The notes below the pieces were generated by a model. It was given only the letters and a program-made list of their open reading frames with translations, did not search any database and had not been told where the DNA came from. Source: Endomicrobium sp. (GTDB lineage: Bacteria; Elusimicrobiota; Endomicrobiia; Endomicrobiales; Endomicrobiaceae). From it: a stretch of DNA of 10,002 bases. Every line of letters starts with the position of its first letter. Position 1 is the first letter of the stretch. Positions 1 through 7,864 of the stretch are shown here, piece after piece. Position numbers and translations under genes: made by a program. The stretch lies in NCBI GenBank assembly GCA_031273885.1, contig JAISRA010000056.1:1-10002 (forward strand), read 5' to 3'.

Positions 1-655
1 CAGCTATAAGAGTTTCAAATCCGGAATTTATCAGTTCCACAATACCGCCACAAAGAACAGCTTGTTCGCCAAATAAATCAGTTTCGGTTTCTTCTTTAAA
101 AGTAGTTTCAAGAACTCCCCCTCTTGTCCCGCCAATAGCTTTTGCATAAGCAAGACTCAAATCTTTTGCTTTGCCACTTACATTTTGTTCAACAGCTATC
201 AAACAAGGAACACCTTTTCCTTCTTCATATTGTCTTCTTAGCAAGTGGCCCGGACCTTTAGGAGCTATCATAATTACATCCAAATCAGAAATAGGAACAA
301 TCTGTTTAAATCGTATGCTAAAACCATGCGCAAAACTTAAAACCGCGAATTTTTTAATATTAGGTTTTATATCTTCTTCCCAGACTTTCTTTTGTACATC
401 ATCAGGTAAAAGAATATGAACCCAGTCTGCTCGCTTAACTGCTTCAGCAACACTTACTGGATTCCATCCATCTTCAATAGCTTTTTTATAGTTATCACTG
501 CCAGATCTTTGAGCAACAACAACGTTTATGCCAGAATCTCTAAGATTTAAAGCATGTGCATGTCCCTGACTTCCATAACCTAAAACAGCAATGGTTTTTT
601 CTTTTAAAAGGCTTAAATCTGCATCATCTTCATAATACATTTTCGCTTCCGACAT
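1..655 (-). CDS. ilvC: Ketol-acid reductoisomerase, N-terminal part (cut by window edge)
   Basis: Second step of valine, leucine and isoleucine synthesis: converts acetolactate or acetohydroxybutyrate to the dihydroxy acid using NAD(P)H and Mg2+, in the cytoplasm. I translated it from the reverse complement. It is open from ATG at 655 to the left edge, giving 218 codons of a protein usually about 330 residues long (class I). Visible are the Rossmann dinucleotide motif [12 protein letters not shown] from residue 26, a following QRSGS loop that would contact the cofactor phosphate, SFAHGF with His110, APKGPGH with Lys133, and the metal-binding DLFGE (Asp193, Glu197). The C-terminal knotted domain lies outside the window. 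A strong AAGGAGAA ribosome site (661-668) stands 5 bases before the ATG. It is last of the ilv genes seen here, directly behind the ilvN pseudogene. No lesion is visible in this part. Confidence 0.96.
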   Translation of the reverse strand, partial: MSEAKMYYEDDADLSLLKEKTIAVLGYGSQGHAHALNLRDSGINVVVAQRSGSDNYKKAIEDGWNPVSVAEAVKRADWVHILLPDDVQKKVWEEDIKPNIKKFAVLSFAHGFSIRFKQIVPISDLDVIMIAPKGPGHLLRRQYEEGKGVPCLIAVEQNVSGKAKDLSLAYAKAIGGTRGGVLETTFKEETETDLFGEQAVLCGGIVELINSGFETLIA

Positions 656-660
656 TTTAG

Positions 661-668
661 TTCTCCTT
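661..668 (-). promoter_or_regulatory. Ribosome binding site of ilvC
   Basis: AAGGAGAA on the minus strand, 5 bases before the ilvC ATG. It fixes the ilvC start. The reading frame is open for about 36 further codons upstream into the ilvN remnant, but contains no convincing start codon there. Confidence 0.75.
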
Positions 669-684
669 GATCTGTTTCCATTAT

Positions 685-1160
685 TATTTACTCGTTCTAA
701 AGCAACAACACCTGTACGACTAGCTTCCTTTATACCTACGGCACAACCATTTTCATAAAAGAATTAATTTTATCTTCATCTCCTATTATTTCCACAATCA
801 TTGAACCATGCAATATATCTATGCTCTAAATATTCCAATCAATTAACAATCTCATCACAACAAGCTTTAGTCAAGTCTATTTTTATAAGGGAAGCTATTT
901 TTCAACACACTCGCCAGCACTAAAATCATTAACTTTTATTATATTAATAAGTTTATTTAGCTGCTTTGTAACCTAATCAAGAATAGAATCGTCGCCTTTA
1001 ACAACAATCGTCATTCTTGAAATTACAGGATTTTCAGTTTCACCTACAGAAAGCGAATCTACATTGAATCCACGCGCCGCAAAAAGATTGAATATGCTTA
1101 CAAGAACACCAAATTTATTTTCCAGAAAAACTGAAGCCGTATGCCACCGCCTACTACCAT
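685..1160 (-). pseudogene. ilvN: Decayed acetolactate synthase small (regulatory) subunit
   Basis: Remnant of the ACT-domain regulatory subunit that stabilises acetolactate synthase and confers valine feedback inhibition. No single frame is open, but pieces in all three minus frames line up in order with the family. Bases 1140-899 give the ACT domain (SVFLENKFGVLVSIFNLF, then GFNVDSLSVGETE, ISRMTIVVKGDD, VTKQLNKLINIIKV). An in-frame TAG at 973-975 sits where the family has Gln before VTKQLNKL, consistent with CAG to TAG. After VEK the frame shifts at an A-run near 898-902 (one A lost), giving ASLIKIDLTKACCDEIVN. Further shifts near 840 and 815 lead through an IFRA piece to [22 protein letters not shown] last shift near 735 gives [15 protein letters not shown], the family's C-terminus. 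The start is probably also shifted, since ATG at 1160 is not in frame with the ACT domain. The neighbours are intact, so sequencing error is an unlikely cause. Confidence 0.9.
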
Positions 1161-1448
1161 CCCTACTTTAATTCAATTTTACTATGCAAACCAAAAATAT
1201 TTTATAATCAGTCATTATATAACTTACAAATTAATTACTAAGATTAAAAAGTCATCTAAAAATCCATTTTTTACTTTTTGGTAACTTTTTAAAAATAAAT
1301 TATATAAAATCATTAAATTCTTTTAGTGTACTATTAGAAAAAAACGTGTTTGGCTTATTTAAATTCTAAATTGTATTCCCATGTTTCTTAAGACTTCAGT
1401 TAAGTTTTTCCTGCTACACATAAATTATCATAAAACATATTTCAAACA
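1161..1448 (-). other. AT-rich spacer between ilvB and the ilvN remnant
   Basis: This 288-base gap separates two genes that usually abut or overlap. I see no gene or readable gene fragment on either strand. It contains TATAAT-like hexamers on the minus strand at 1214-1219 and 1299-1304, but no good -35 partner. In DNA this AT-rich such hexamers arise easily by chance. One of them could be an internal promoter keeping ilvC expressed. Confidence 0.4.
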
Positions 1449-3185
1449 TCAGTTCATACTTGTAATCATATTATCAAGAGAGGCTCCCGGCGGAACCATC
1501 GGAAAAATATTTTCTTCTATCTCAACCCATATATCTAGCACAACCGAAGCTTTTATTCCCAACATCTTTTCTAAACAGGATTCAACATCTTTTTTATCTG
1601 TTACACGCATTCCCCAAACACCGTAACTTTCAGCCCATTTTACAAAGTCAGGGATATAAACAGGACACTTGTCTCTATTTGGGGTATTACACCATTTCGG
1701 ACATTTTTTACGTCTTGCAAGACAAGTGTGAGAATATCTTTTACCATAAAACATTTCTTGCCACTGTCGCACATTGCCAAGATATTGATTGTTTAATATA
1801 ACAACTTTAACATTAACATCATTTAAAACCGCTACAGCCATTTCCTGCATATTCATTTGAAAAGAACCATCCCCTGCTACAACTATAACTTCTTTTTCCA
1901 AATTCCCAAACTTTGCCCCAATACCGGCAGGATAACCAAACCCCATAGTGCCAAGACCACCAGAACTTAAAAATAAACGAGGACTTTTTGCTTTATAATA
2001 CTGAGCAGCCCACATTTGATGCTGCCCAACCTCCGTTACGATAATTGCTTCGCCTTTTGTGAGTTCTGTAATTTTTTCAATTACATACTGCGGATGAAGT
2101 TTATTATCCTCCCTATTATACGACAGAGGGTGTTCTTCTTTCCACACATTGATTGTTTTGATCCAACTTTTTCTTTCTTTTTTATCTATCAATGTTGACA
2201 TTTTTTTTAAAACTGTTTTTGCATCTCCTACAAGCGGTATATCAGTATCAATAACTTTTGATATGGATGTTGGATCTATATCAATGTGAATTATTTTCGC
2301 TTTTTTTGCAAAATCGCACACTTTACCAGTACATCTGTCGTCAAATCTTGCACCTACAACTATAACAACATCTGCCGACTGAATAGCGCTGTTTGCGTAA
2401 AACGTCCCGTGCATTCCAAGCATCCCCAAACTTAGATTCGTATTATGCGGGTATACACCTATAGCTAACAATGTATTTGTAACCGGAATATCAGCTTTTT
2501 TTGATATTTCAATAACTTGTTTTTCCGCATTAGAAACAACGACCCCGGCTCCTATGTAAAGTACAGGTCTTTCACTTCTATTTATGATTTCAGCGGCTTT
2601 TTTAATATGCCCCAAATGAGCGTAAAAATTAGGTTTATATAAACGCATTTCAATTTTTTCAGGATAAATAAATTCACAAACTTCGCACTGAACATCAACA
2701 GGAATATCAACTAAAACAGGTCCGGGCCTACCGGTAGTCGCAATATAATATGCTTCTTTTATGGTCATTGCCAAATCTTTTACATCTTTAACTAGAAAGT
2801 TATGCTTTGTCACAGGTCTTGTAATACCTGTAGTATCAGCCTCTTGAAACACATCTTGCCCTATTATGCTTGTCGCAACCTGACCTGTAATTGCAACCAT
2901 AGGAACAGAATCCATATACGCAGTACAAAGTCCTGTAACTATATTTGTAGCTCCTGGTCCTGAAGTAACTATACATACGCCAGGTCTGCCAGTAGAACGA
3001 GCGTACCCATCAGCCATATGGGACGCAGCTTGTTCGTGTCTTGTTAAAATAAAATTTAGATCTGATTCGTGAATTGCATTAAATATAGGTAAAGCTTGTC
3101 CACCGGGCAATCCAAAAACTACTTCGACATTTTCTTTTAACAAGCTTTTAACTAAAATTTGTGCTCCACTTTTTTCATGCAACAT
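1449..3185 (-). CDS. ilvB: Acetolactate synthase, large catalytic subunit
   Basis: Condenses two pyruvates, or pyruvate with 2-oxobutyrate, to acetolactate or acetohydroxybutyrate, the first common step of branched-chain amino acid synthesis. It is a 578-residue ThDP enzyme with the usual three domains. The N-terminal pyrimidine-binding domain has FGLPGGQALPIF (24-35) and TRHEQAASHMADGYAR with catalytic Glu51. The middle FAD-type domain includes VVGARFDDR (277-284). The C-terminal ThDP domain has GDGSFQMNMQE from 438 and a closing NN at 465-466. The C-terminus ENIFPMVPPGASLDNMI is typical. Residues about 488-510 form an unusual insertion with Cys488, Cys495, Cys499 and Cys507 where E. coli-type enzymes have a short turn. 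The start is ATG with AAGGGA (3194-3199) 8 bases upstream. It lies 33 bases after ilvD on the same strand, so in the same operon. Its regulatory partner ilvN is a pseudogene. Confidence 0.97.
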   Translation of the reverse strand: MLHEKSGAQILVKSLLKENVEVVFGLPGGQALPIFNAIHESDLNFILTRHEQAASHMADGYARSTGRPGVCIVTSGPGATNIVTGLCTAYMDSVPMVAITGQVATSIIGQDVFQEADTTGITRPVTKHNFLVKDVKDLAMTIKEAYYIATTGRPGPVLVDIPVDVQCEVCEFIYPEKIEMRLYKPNFYAHLGHIKKAAEIINRSERPVLYIGAGVVVSNAEKQVIEISKKADIPVTNTLLAIGVYPHNTNLSLGMLGMHGTFYANSAIQSADVVIVVGARFDDRCTGKVCDFAKKAKIIHIDIDPTSISKVIDTDIPLVGDAKTVLKKMSTLIDKKERKSWIKTINVWKEEHPLSYNREDNKLHPQYVIEKITELTKGEAIIVTEVGQHQMWAAQYYKAKSPRLFLSSGGLGTMGFGYPAGIGAKFGNLEKEVIVVAGDGSFQMNMQEMAVAVLNDVNVKVVILNNQYLGNVRQWQEMFYGKRYSHTCLARRKKCPKWCNTPNRDKCPVYIPDFVKWAESYGVWGMRVTDKKDVESCLEKMLGIKASVVLDIWVEIEENIFPMVPPGASLDNMITSMN

Positions 3186-3218
3186 GTATTTTGTCCCTTT
3201 TATGAAAACAATAAATAT

Positions 3219-4868
3219 CTACTTCAAAATAGCTCCACTATCTGCAGATTGTACCAATCTAGCATAACGAGCCATATAACCAGTCTTAATCTTCGGCTCC
3301 GGTTTTTCAATATTAGCAATTCTTGTTTTTATTTCTTCATCCGTTAATGCAACATTTAGCGTTCTATTAGGAATATTTATGTTTATCGTATCGCCATCAT
3401 TAATTGCAGCTATTGCTCCGCCTGCTGCTGCTTCGGGGGAAATATGCCCTATACAGGGGCCTCTTGTTCCGCCTGAAAAGCGTCCGTCAGTAATAAGCGC
3501 AACAGAATTACTTAATCCCATGCCGCGCAAAGCACTTGTGGGACTTAACATCTCTCTCATACCCGGACCACCGGCAGGACCTTCATATCTTATGACAACA
3601 ACATCTCCTGAAATAATTTTATTATCCAGTATCGCTTTCATAGCATCATCTTCAGAGTCAAATACGCGCGATCTTCCTGAAAAAACTTTCATTTTTTCGC
3701 TTACTGCCGCTTGCTTAACAACACAACCGTCAGGAGCAATATTACCTCTTAAAAATGCAATGCCCCCTTCAGACTTATAGGGATTGCTCGCTCTTATGAC
3801 ATCTTCATCTAGAATTTTAGACGATTTTGCAATTTCAACTATATCCAGACCTGTTACTGTTTTAGAAGACCCTATTTTTTTTTGTACAGCAAATAGTATA
3901 GCAGGAATTCCGCCAGCATTATCCAAGTCTTCCATATAGTTGTCTCCGGCTGGTTCAAGACAAGCAATTTGCGGAGTTTTTTTGGAAATCTCGTCAAATA
4001 ATTCTAACGGCAACTTTATTCCTACTTCATTTGCTATAGCGATAAGATGCAAAACCGTATTTGTGGAACCACCTAAAGCCATATCTACAGTAATTGCATT
4101 TTTAAAAGCGTTCAATATTAAAATATCACGCGATTTTACATCTTCCTTTACAAGTTCAACAATTTTTATACCGGACTCATAAGCAATTCTTTTTTTCTTT
4201 GAACTGACAGCAAGAGCGGTGGCACACCCAATTAAAGACATCCCCATTGTTTCTGTTAAACAAGCCATGGTGTTTGCTGTATACATTCCCTGGCAAGCAC
4301 CCGCTCCCGGACACGTCGCCATCTCTAGCTCTGACAACTGCGTTTCAGTAATTTTTCCAGCTTTAAATTGTCCAACAGATTCAAAAGTATCCCTAACCAT
4401 AGAACGTCTTTTTTTCTCATATGTACCGGTCATCATAGCACCCGCAGTAACAACAACGGCAGGTATATTAAGCCTTGCGGCTGCCATAAGCATTCCTGGA
4501 GTAACTTTATCACAATTCGATAAAAGAACTAGTCCATCTAACATATGGGCATTCGCAACAGTTTCTATTAAATCAGCAATTATTTCTCTTGATCCTAAAG
4601 AATAATGCATTCCACTGTGCCCCATAGCTATACCATCACATACTGCGGGAGCACCAAAAATAAAAGGAACGCCACCCCCAGACGCAACGCCTCTTTCTAT
4701 ATATCTTTCTAAATCACGCATTGCAATATGCCCTGGAACTAAATCTGTAAAAGACGAAGCAATACCTATAAAAGGTTTATCCAAATCTTTAGGGCTTATG
4801 CCCGTAGCATATAATAAACTTCTATTTGGCATCCTCACAACACCTTTTTTTATTTGATCACTTCTCAT
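3219..4868 (-). CDS. ilvD: Dihydroxy-acid dehydratase
   Basis: Dehydrates 2,3-dihydroxy acids to 2-oxo acids, the third step of valine and isoleucine synthesis, using an iron-sulfur cluster and Mg2+. From ATG at 4868 it is 549 residues, and [12 protein letters not shown] matches the family's usual N-terminus. Visible are the PGH motif (45-47), CDGIAMGH (77-84), [10 protein letters not shown] with Cys119, Asp120 and Lys121, and [11 protein letters not shown] with Cys192. Near the C-terminus is [13 protein letters not shown], whose Ser is the expected catalytic base. PGH stands where the mycobacterial [2Fe-2S] type carries its extra cluster Cys, as in the E. coli enzyme. The frame extends upstream to ATG at 4940, but I reject that start: it adds 24 unlike-family residues and lies upstream of the probable promoter, whereas GGAGA sits 5 bases before 4868. 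First gene of the ilv operon. Confidence 0.96.
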   Translation of the reverse strand: MRSDQIKKGVVRMPNRSLLYATGISPKDLDKPFIGIASSFTDLVPGHIAMRDLERYIERGVASGGGVPFIFGAPAVCDGIAMGHSGMHYSLGSREIIADLIETVANAHMLDGLVLLSNCDKVTPGMLMAAARLNIPAVVVTAGAMMTGTYEKKRRSMVRDTFESVGQFKAGKITETQLSELEMATCPGAGACQGMYTANTMACLTETMGMSLIGCATALAVSSKKKRIAYESGIKIVELVKEDVKSRDILILNAFKNAITVDMALGGSTNTVLHLIAIANEVGIKLPLELFDEISKKTPQIACLEPAGDNYMEDLDNAGGIPAILFAVQKKIGSSKTVTGLDIVEIAKSSKILDEDVIRASNPYKSEGGIAFLRGNIAPDGCVVKQAAVSEKMKVFSGRSRVFDSEDDAMKAILDNKIISGDVVVIRYEGPAGGPGMREMLSPTSALRGMGLSNSVALITDGRFSGGTRGPCIGHISPEAAAGGAIAAINDGDTININIPNRTLNVALTDEEIKTRIANIEKPEPKIKTGYMARYARLVQSADSGAILK

Positions 4869-4873
4869 AAAAA

Positions 4874-4878
4874 TCTCC
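4874..4878 (-). promoter_or_regulatory. Ribosome binding site deciding the ilvD start
   Basis: GGAGA on the minus strand, 5 bases before ATG at 4868. It supports 4868 over the in-frame ATG at 4940. Confidence 0.75.
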
Positions 4879-4910
4879 ACAAATATTATTTTTACTATTT
4901 TTGATGCTGC

Positions 4911-4940
4911 ATTATACCAAACTTTTTTCCCCATGCACAA
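4911..4940 (-). promoter_or_regulatory. Promoter of the ilv operon
   Basis: A perfect TATAAT (4911-4916, minus strand) is preceded 18 bases upstream by a weak -35 candidate TTGTGC (4935-4940). Transcription would start near 4905, giving a leader of roughly 37 bases before ilvD. That is too short for an attenuator or T-box. Confidence 0.55.
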
Positions 4941-4957
4941 ACCCTAATAAGTTAACG

Positions 4958-4978
4958 AAAAAATTGTAACAATTTTTT
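4958..4978. promoter_or_regulatory. Perfect 21-bp palindrome, candidate operator
   Basis: The arms AAAAAATTGT (4958-4967) and ACAATTTTTT (4969-4978) are exact inverted copies around one central A. A one-base centre makes an RNA hairpin unlikely, and the stem has only one G-C pair per arm. It therefore looks more like a site for a dimeric DNA-binding protein than a terminator. It ends 17 bases upstream of the -35 candidate of the ilv promoter, a position more typical of an activator than of a blocking repressor. I cannot name the regulator. Confidence 0.45.
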
Positions 4979-5158
4979 ACATTATTTTAACCCGACAAAA
5001 ACTTTATGATATAGATGTATAAGATATAAATGTTACTGTAAGTCACAGTGATTCAAGACTTAAGCAGGGCCCAATATTAAAATAAAAAACTATCGGATAT
5101 ATAGGAATAGCTAAGATATTTGATTTGTATAGAAACCAAATAGAGAAGGGCATAAAAC
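4979..5158. other. Non-coding part of the divergent ilv / tRNA-guaB spacer
   Basis: AT-rich DNA between the palindrome and the tRNA promoter. I see no gene, only a trivial 5-bp inverted repeat ACTGT/ACAGT (5035-5049). The whole stretch from 4869 to 5223 lacks a protein gene and carries divergent promoters at its two ends. Confidence 0.5.
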
Positions 5159-5186
5159 TTGCATCTTTTTCAAAATTAAGTATAAT
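5159..5186 (+). promoter_or_regulatory. Promoter of tRNA-Asn (and probably guaB)
   Basis: TTGCAT (5159-5164) and a perfect TATAAT (5181-5186) are separated by 16 bases. A start near 5193 would lie about 30 bases before the mature tRNA. This is the best -35/-10 pair in the window. No better promoter is visible between the tRNA and guaB, so co-transcription is plausible. Confidence 0.6.
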
Positions 5187-5223
5187 AATTAGGAGAATTA
5201 ATGGATGCAGGAAGAATAGTAAT

Positions 5224-5295
5224 TCCGACGTAGCTCAATGGTGGAGCAATCGGCTGTTAACCGATCGGCTGCTGGTTCGAGTCCAGCCGTCGGAG
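5224..5295 (+). tRNA. tRNA-Asn (anticodon GTT)
   Basis: Folds as a complete 72-base cloverleaf. The acceptor stem is TCCGACG with CGTCGGA (7 perfect pairs). The D stem is GCTC with GAGC. The anticodon stem is ATCGG with CCGAT around loop CTGTTAA, with anticodon GTT at 5256-5258, reading AAC and AAT. The T arm is GCTGG, TTCGAGT, CCAGC. The discriminator base is G at 5295. The 3' CCA is not encoded and must be added by tRNA nucleotidyltransferase. It lies 111 bases upstream of guaB on the same strand. Confidence 0.97.
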
Positions 5296-5314
5296 TTTTA
5301 AGCTCAACTCATAT

Positions 5315-5341
5315 ATAATCCGCTGGAAACGGCGAGATTAT
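5315..5341 (+). terminator. Hairpin with GAAA loop after tRNA-Asn, possible terminator
   Basis: ATAATC-CGCTG pairs with CGGCG-(bulged A)-GATTAT around a GAAA tetraloop: 11 pairs including one G-U. It is followed by the T-rich TTTGTTTTATT. This could end or attenuate the tRNA transcript before guaB, or act as a processing or leader structure. The T-tract is interrupted, so efficiency as a terminator is uncertain. Confidence 0.45.
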
Positions 5342-5362
5342 TTGTTTTATTATAAAACAAAT
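5340..5362 (+). repeat. Second perfect inverted repeat in the guaB leader
   Basis: ATTTGTTTTA (5340-5349) and TAAAACAAAT (5353-5362) are exact inverted copies with a 3-base loop. It overlaps the last two bases of the preceding hairpin and uses that hairpin's T-rich tail as its left arm. In RNA the two folds would compete at the junction. It could also be a DNA-binding site. Confidence 0.4.
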
Positions 5363-5403
5363 ATGTGAAATGTAAGATTATAAAAAGTTGGAAGCGGAGA
5401 TAA

Positions 5404-6870
<1,467 letters not shown>

Positions 6871-7171
6871 TAATATTTAAATAAAAAAACATTTACAAGA
6901 AAATTTCGATGTCGATATCGGCAACTTAAAAACAATCCTTTTCCTAGATTTCATTTCCAAAAATACGGCAATTTAACTATTACAATAAAAGTCTAGTCGT
7001 GTTCGAGATATTCAATAATAAAAATAATAAAAAAGCTTTAAAGATATCTATTTTATTATAATAGAAAGAAAAAAGTAAAACGTTTTTAACGAAAAAGGCG
7101 ACTGACTATAGAGCCAATTAATCCAAGCTTTCTACTGATTTAAAAGATTTTTAAATTTTTAATTTTCTTAT
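6871..7171. other. Non-coding AT-rich spacer after guaB
   Basis: I see no gene, tRNA, clear terminator or recognisable gene remnant on either strand, although I read several frames. It contains only short self-complementary runs such as CGATATCG near 6914 and an inverted repeat TCTATT/AATAGA around 7049-7067. It may be decayed sequence no longer readable as a gene. Confidence 0.5.
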
Positions 7172-7211
7172 TTGTTGTTTAATTGTTCTTCTATAAAATT
7201 TTTGATAGAAT
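7172..7211 (+). promoter_or_regulatory. Possible promoter of the methionine synthase genes
   Basis: Two overlapping candidates: TTGTTG (7172-7177) with TAAAAT (7194-7199), 16 bases apart; and TTGTTC (7183-7188) with TAGAAT (7206-7211), 17 bases apart. The second would start transcription near 7218, right at an in-frame GTG (7219), implying a leaderless message. Both are weak. Confidence 0.3.
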
Positions 7212-7848
7212 GTTAGTTGTGATAAAAATTTCTAAAGTAGAGATACCATATAATAAGCTGCTTGCAAGATTAGGATATTTACAAGCTAAAACAAAACTTG
7301 ACGGAAAAACAGCTATTTTAACAAAAGAAAACCTGAGTTTGGCACAGAAACTTATAAAACCTGAGATTGTAGTGGCTTTTGAAAATATAACAATACTTAA
7401 CAGAGAAGTATTTTTTAGAAACGGGTACAAAATTAAAAGTGGTAATGTTGCTGTTCTTTTAAAAAATAGTTTTAAAGCCTATGGTATTGCTATAACTATA
7501 AGCGCCGCGTTAGAGTCAAAAAGAGATGAATTCTTTAAAAAAAAAGAAACATTCAACGCTTTGATACTTGATGCGGCAGGCTCTGTCGCAGCGGAGGAAA
7601 TACTAACGCTTGCAAATGCACAAATCAAAGCTTATGAAGAAAAAAAGGGTAATGCTGTAACAAAACGGTATTCACCCGGATATGCTGACTGGAAACTTGA
7701 AGATAATAAACAATTTTTAGACTGGATTGGGGCAAAGCAGATAGGTATTAAACTAAATAAATTCTGTCAGATGAGACCTGAAAAATCAGTTTCAGCTTTG
7801 ATCGGAGTTGAACGTAAGAACAATGTAGAGCCGAACTTAAAAATTTAA
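7210..7848 (+). CDS. Stand-alone methionine synthase activation (reactivation) domain protein
   Basis: Resembles the C-terminal AdoMet-binding activation domain of MetH (Met_synt_B12 family), which supports reductive methylation of cobalamin when it oxidises to cob(II)alamin. From ATG at 7210 it is 212 residues. Visible are FFRNGYKIKSGNVAVLL (68-84), DAAGS (121-125), the AdoMet-binding-type RYSPGYADW (153-161) and MRPEKSVSALIG (188-199). In E. coli this domain is fused to MetH. In Thermotoga maritima it is a separate protein (TM0269) needed to reactivate a short MetH (TM0268). Here the gene directly precedes metH, 16 bases apart, so the two very likely form an operon and work together. The start is uncertain: TTG 7183, ATG 7210 and GTG 7219 are in frame and none has a good ribosome site. 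7210 is chosen as the only ATG; 7219 also fits the family's usual N-terminus. Confidence 0.88.
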   Translation: MLVVIKISKVEIPYNKLLARLGYLQAKTKLDGKTAILTKENLSLAQKLIKPEIVVAFENITILNREVFFRNGYKIKSGNVAVLLKNSFKAYGIAITISAALESKRDEFFKKKETFNALILDAAGSVAAEEILTLANAQIKAYEEKKGNAVTKRYSPGYADWKLEDNKQFLDWIGAKQIGIKLNKFCQMRPEKSVSALIGVERKNNVEPNLKI

Positions 7849-7852
7849 AAAT

Positions 7853-7858
7853 AGAGAG
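7853..7858 (+). promoter_or_regulatory. Ribosome binding site supporting the GTG start of metH
   Basis: AGAGAG six bases before GTG at 7865. A stronger-looking TGAGGAG at 7893-7899 precedes ATG 7913 by 13 bases. Starting there would remove the N-terminal helix that MetH homologs have before MDGATGTELQ. Confidence 0.45.
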
Positions 7859-7864
7859 TTGAAT

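Noticed and set aside
171-419. Plus-strand open frame opposite ilvC
   Set aside because: It is the antisense shadow of a well-conserved ilvC. The same applies to the plus-strand frames over ilvB and ilvD and the minus-strand frames over guaB, the activation gene and metH.
1381-1626. Plus-strand 81-codon open frame at the 3' end of ilvB
   Set aside because: Most of it is antisense to the conserved ilvB C-terminus. It has no ribosome site and no recognisable domain.
4869-4940. N-terminal extension of IlvD from ATG 4940, or an Ile/Val-rich attenuator leader ([11 protein letters not shown])
   Set aside because: It is in frame with ilvD without a stop, unlike family N-termini, starts upstream of the TATAAT box, and GGAGA marks ATG 4868.
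5035-5049. Inverted repeat ACTGT/ACAGT in the divergent spacer
   Set aside because: Five base pairs with no supporting context; expected by chance.
5201-5233. Ten-codon ORF (MDAGRIVIPT) behind AGGAGA, a possible leader peptide
   Set aside because: It ends inside the tRNA acceptor stem, and the predicted transcript starts within its ribosome site. It is probably chance.
7078-7130. Possible terminator after guaB (GGC/GCC near 7098-7116 and the AAAACGTTTT palindrome)
   Set aside because: Stems are only 3-5 bp, with no T-tract in the right place.
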